From positions 1 through 16,769 of the forward strand of contig CAZFKN010000071.1 of assembly GCA_964519805.1 (NCBI GenBank): 16,769 nucleotides of DNA, written 5' to 3'. This DNA is from DASQPE01 sp964519805. Its GTDB lineage: Bacteria; Gemmatimonadota; Gemmatimonadetes; Gemmatimonadales; GWC2-71-9. Shown in pieces: positions 15,071 to 16,769 of this stretch. The notes beneath the pieces were generated by a model. The model searched no databases. It was not told where the DNA came from and worked only from the letters and a program-made list of their open reading frames with translations. The translations under genes were made by a program, and so were the position numbers. The stretch's first letter is position 1. Each line of letters starts with the position of its first letter.

Positions 15071-16188
15071 GCGGACTCTCCCAGCTCGATTTGCCGGAGC
15101 GGCAGCGGCGTGTGTGCCGCCGAGCACGGGGTGTAGGGCAGCAACAGCGTCGCCATCACACCGCCCCCCGTCGCGTTGGTGAGATCGAACCGCGCGTGCT
15201 TGCCATAGAGGCGCTCGACCCGCTCGCGCGTGTTCCGGAGCCCTAGGTGCTCCTGGAGTCCTTCTGTGGGCAGGCCCGGACCCCAGTCCCGGATGAACAA
15301 CAGCACCTGCGAACCCTGCCGCCGCGATCCCAGGTGGATCCGCGCACGGCCCGACCTGGGGTCGCGTCCGTGACGGATCGCGTTCTCGAGCACCGGCTGC
15401 CAAGCGAGGGTGGGTACGGCCGCGTCGAGGGTGTCTGCGGCGCAATCCCATTCGACCGTGAGCCGGCTGCCCCAGCGAACCTGCTCGATGTCGACGTACG
15501 CGCGGATGAAGTCGATCTCCTGGCGGAAGGGGACCAGCAGGTGTCCCGCATGGTCGAGTGAGAGCCGGAGGAAGTCGCCCAGCCGCGTGATCATGAGGTC
15601 GGCCGCGTCCGGGTCGGCGTGCACCAGCTCGGCCGTCGTGTTGAGGGTATTGAAGAGGAAGTGCGGCTGGAGCTGCATCTTGAGCACCTGGAGCTTGGTC
15701 TTCGCGAGCCGAGTCTCGAGTCCGGCCGTCTGTAGCTCGCGCTCCCGATACAGCGCGACGTAGCGCGTCACCTGCGTCAGCGTCGCGATGCCCAGATACC
15801 CGAGCATCCTGGCATCGAACCGGGGGAGGATAGCGTGGACCGTCGGGAGCTGCTCCGGCGCCACCAGCTGGGCGACGAGCCAACCCTCGACCACGGCGGC
15901 TGCCAGGACGAAAACCAGCCCGGCCGCGACCTGGACCATCACGCTGAGCCAGCGACGTCCCGAGTCCGGCATGAGCTGTCGGGCCGCCCAGAGGGCCCCG
16001 GGCGTCGCCCCGATCCAGATCGTGAGGCTCGCGAGCTCGACGGCCGCGAGGGTGCCCCAGGAGATGCCGAAAGGGAAGGGGTCCGCGCCGGTGAGGTGGG
16101 CCGTGGCCAGCGCCAGCACGGCGACGGCCGCCCAGGCACTCGCGACGATCGGGAGCGTCCCCCAGGTCACCTCATTCGGTCGGATCAC
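15067..16188 (-). CDS. LytS/YehU-type sensor histidine kinase
   Basis: 373-residue membrane histidine kinase, cognate partner of the LytTR regulator with which it overlaps. N-terminal sensor region with about four hydrophobic segments (about 11-31, 42-68, 80-108 and 125-145) and no recognised periplasmic ligand domain. His_kinase domain: QLQPHFLFNTLN with phospho-accepting His176, then PTLAWQPVLENAIRHG (N-box Asn269), DWGPGLPTEG (G1 box, Asp301) and GLRNTRERVERLYG. GTG 16188 has an ACGAGG site 5 bases upstream and gives the full membrane part. The signal sensed is unknown. Transcribed away from the repeat-bearing intergenic region; a perfect LytTR half-site lies about 70 bases upstream, so self-regulation is possible. 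Confidence 0.92.
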   Translation of the reverse strand: MIRPNEVTWGTLPIVASAWAAVAVLALATAHLTGADPFPFGISWGTLAAVELASLTIWIGATPGALWAARQLMPDSGRRWLSVMVQVAAGLVFVLAAAVVEGWLVAQLVAPEQLPTVHAILPRFDARMLGYLGIATLTQVTRYVALYRERELQTAGLETRLAKTKLQVLKMQLQPHFLFNTLNTTAELVHADPDAADLMITRLGDFLRLSLDHAGHLLVPFRQEIDFIRAYVDIEQVRWGSRLTVEWDCAADTLDAAVPTLAWQPVLENAIRHGRDPRSGRARIHLGSRRQGSQVLLFIRDWGPGLPTEGLQEHLGLRNTRERVERLYGKHARFDLTNATGGGVMATLLLPYTPCSAAHTPLPLRQIELGESA

Positions 16189-16257
16189 GGGAACCTCGTG
16201 GAGCCGTTGGGCCGGTGGGAAACAGGCAGGTTACGATGCGACATGGAGCCATCCCCG

Positions 16258-16266
16258 CCGAACGGT
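16258..16266 (-). promoter_or_regulatory. Candidate LytTR half-site upstream of the kinase operon
   Basis: Minus strand ACCGTTCGG matches all nine positions of the published LytTR half-site consensus [TA][AC][CA]GTTN[AG][TG]. No second half-site lies 21 bases away, so this may be a lone or chance match. Confidence 0.3.
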
Positions 16267-16290
16267 GCCGGCACGAGACGCTGGTTCCGC

Positions 16291-16302
16291 GGCACCAACG
16301 GC
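16291..16302 (+). repeat. 12-mer GGCACCAACGGC, left member of an inverted pair
   Basis: Exact reverse complement of GCCGTTGGTGCC at 16498-16509, with partial similarity continuing into the flanks. It therefore carries the same GTTGGT core as the repeat cluster, on the opposite strand. Confidence 0.6.
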
Positions 16303-16476
16303 ATACCTCAGGGAACGACCACGGCCCCCTTCTCGACACGGCGCCAACCCCGTCGCCCCGGTTTCCCAGCCCTCCTGAGTCGATTTCGTAACCATCCTTA
16401 CCCCTCCGTCGCCCGGTGCTTCGCCTCGTCCGGCCTCCGAACCTGTTGCGGATTGTGACTAAACGATCGCCCGCCC

Positions 16477-16550
16477 GAAGTTGATTCCCGGAAAGGTGCC
16501 GTTGGTGCCAGGAAACCGGCCGTTCGTACCGACGCGCGACCGCTTGTGCC
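16477..16550 (+). promoter_or_regulatory. Tandem 21-base direct repeats, likely LytTR binding sites
   Basis: GTT occurs at 16480, 16501 and 16522, exactly 21 bases apart. The three half-sites read GAAGTTGAT (16477-16485), GCCGTTGGT (16498-16506) and GCCGTTCGT (16519-16527). Each matches 8 of 9 positions of the LytTR consensus [TA][AC][CA]GTTN[AG][TG], failing only at the first base, with 12-base spacers. Units 1 and 2 agree at 15 of 21 bases. A fourth, decayed unit with CTT and a one-base deletion starts at 16543. The LytTR gene lies 1.4 kb away, and the repeats face the receiver-like frame at the right edge. Confidence 0.6.
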
Positions 16551-16706
16551 AGAATCGTTCGCTTCCAAACCGGGTTGGCGTATGGTTTCTCGCGGCGCGG
16601 ACCGGCAAGAGATATGTCGAAACCGCCACCTGCCGCGCTGCCCAGACAACAAGCGATCGACGAGACGCATCAACCGCCGCGCCCGCACCACGGCGCGGTG
16701 GGCAGC

Positions 16707-16712
16707 AAGGAG
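16707..16712 (+). promoter_or_regulatory. Shine-Dalgarno site ahead of an ACG start at the right edge
   Basis: AAGGAG with 5 bases to ACG 16718. The spacing and the following bases match the regulator at 8018-8029. Confidence 0.45.
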
Positions 16713-16717
16713 TCCGT

Positions 16718-16769
16718 ACGCGAATCCTCATCATCGATGACGATCGGCGCTCGCCCATTCGACTCCACC
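16718..16769 (+). CDS. Start of a second receiver-domain protein, cut by the right edge
   Basis: Only 17 codons are visible: TRILIIDDDRRSPIRLH. This is the first strand and acidic pocket of a response-regulator receiver, and it matches the start of the regulator at 8027 (TRILIIDDDRQSP) almost residue for residue. No ATG, GTG or TTG precedes it in frame for over 150 bases, so translation would have to begin at ACG 16718 or another near-cognate codon, or the gene is broken. It lies downstream of the 21-base repeat cluster. The output domain, if any, is outside the window. Confidence 0.5.

Larger units (their letters stand above)
16189..16717. other. Long gene-free region between the divergent kinase and a receiver-like frame
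   Basis: About 530 bases with no coding frame I can support. It holds a LytTR-like half-site on the minus strand (16258-16266), a dispersed inverted 12-mer pair (16291-16302 and 16498-16509), a cluster of 21-base direct repeats (16480-16556), and TATGGT at 16581-16586, which could be a -10 box for the rightward gene. A leftward transcript for the kinase and a rightward one for the edge gene should both start here. Confidence 0.6.

Noticed and set aside
16459..16758. Minus-strand frame at the right end with a Gly-Thr-Asn-Gly-Arg-Phe-Pro repeat
   Set aside because: The peptide repeat is just the translation of the 21-base DNA repeats (21 is a multiple of three); no domain and it runs opposite the receiver start.
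16614..16769. Plus-strand frame starting ATG 16614, open to the right edge
   Set aside because: Translation is Pro/Ser/His-rich without any domain and overlaps the receiver-like frame, which has recognisable protein sequence.
1..16769. CRISPR array, tRNA, rRNA, transposase or phage genes
   Set aside because: No repeat-spacer pattern, cloverleaf or mobile-element protein was recognised on either strand.

Overview
This is a GC-rich, densely coding bacterial window with strong G/C at third codon positions. Organism inference, not shown by any single marker: a SusC/SusD pair in a very GC-rich genome, a third small lipoprotein gene behind it, a LytS-type kinase with a LytTR regulator, and a FadI/FadJ pair together suggest a Gemmatimonadota-like bacterium or a similar GC-rich Gram-negative soil lineage. 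No rRNA, tRNA, CRISPR array, transposase or phage gene was seen.

Left part (1-5528): the 5' two-thirds of a leftward glpD (aerobic glycerol-3-phosphate dehydrogenase) runs off the left edge. Its start overlaps that of a rightward gene set: a small SAM methyltransferase, fadI (thiolase, ATGA overlap), fadJ (fused enoyl-CoA hydratase / 3-hydroxyacyl-CoA dehydrogenase) and an alpha/beta hydrolase. fadI plus fadJ give the last three steps of fatty-acid beta-oxidation. With glpD, the module suits use of glycerolipid-derived glycerol phosphate and acyl chains. Next come a secreted DUF1579-like protein and an exported HExxH metallopeptidase (5614-7859).

Middle part (8000-14292): a regulator with an eroded receiver domain but an intact OmpR-type DNA-binding domain lies just upstream of a SusC-type TonB-dependent outer-membrane receptor, its SusD-type lipoprotein partner, and a small lipoprotein of unknown function. 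Hairpins sit in the gaps before susC and before the small lipoprotein gene. An 11-base motif recurs ahead of susD and of the lipoprotein gene.

Right part (14297-16769): a leftward kinase-regulator operon (LytS-like histidine kinase, LytTR response regulator, GTGA overlap) converges on the SusCD operon with only 4 bases between stop codons. Upstream of the kinase is a gene-free stretch of about 530 bases. It holds 21-base-period direct repeats that fit the known LytTR binding-site pattern. At the right edge begins a second receiver-like reading frame whose first residues and ribosome-binding region match those of the eroded regulator at 8000. Both frames have ACG where the initiator should be. 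The most interesting candidate here is this circuit: a LytTR pair, its likely tandem sites, and two related receiver genes with odd starts.
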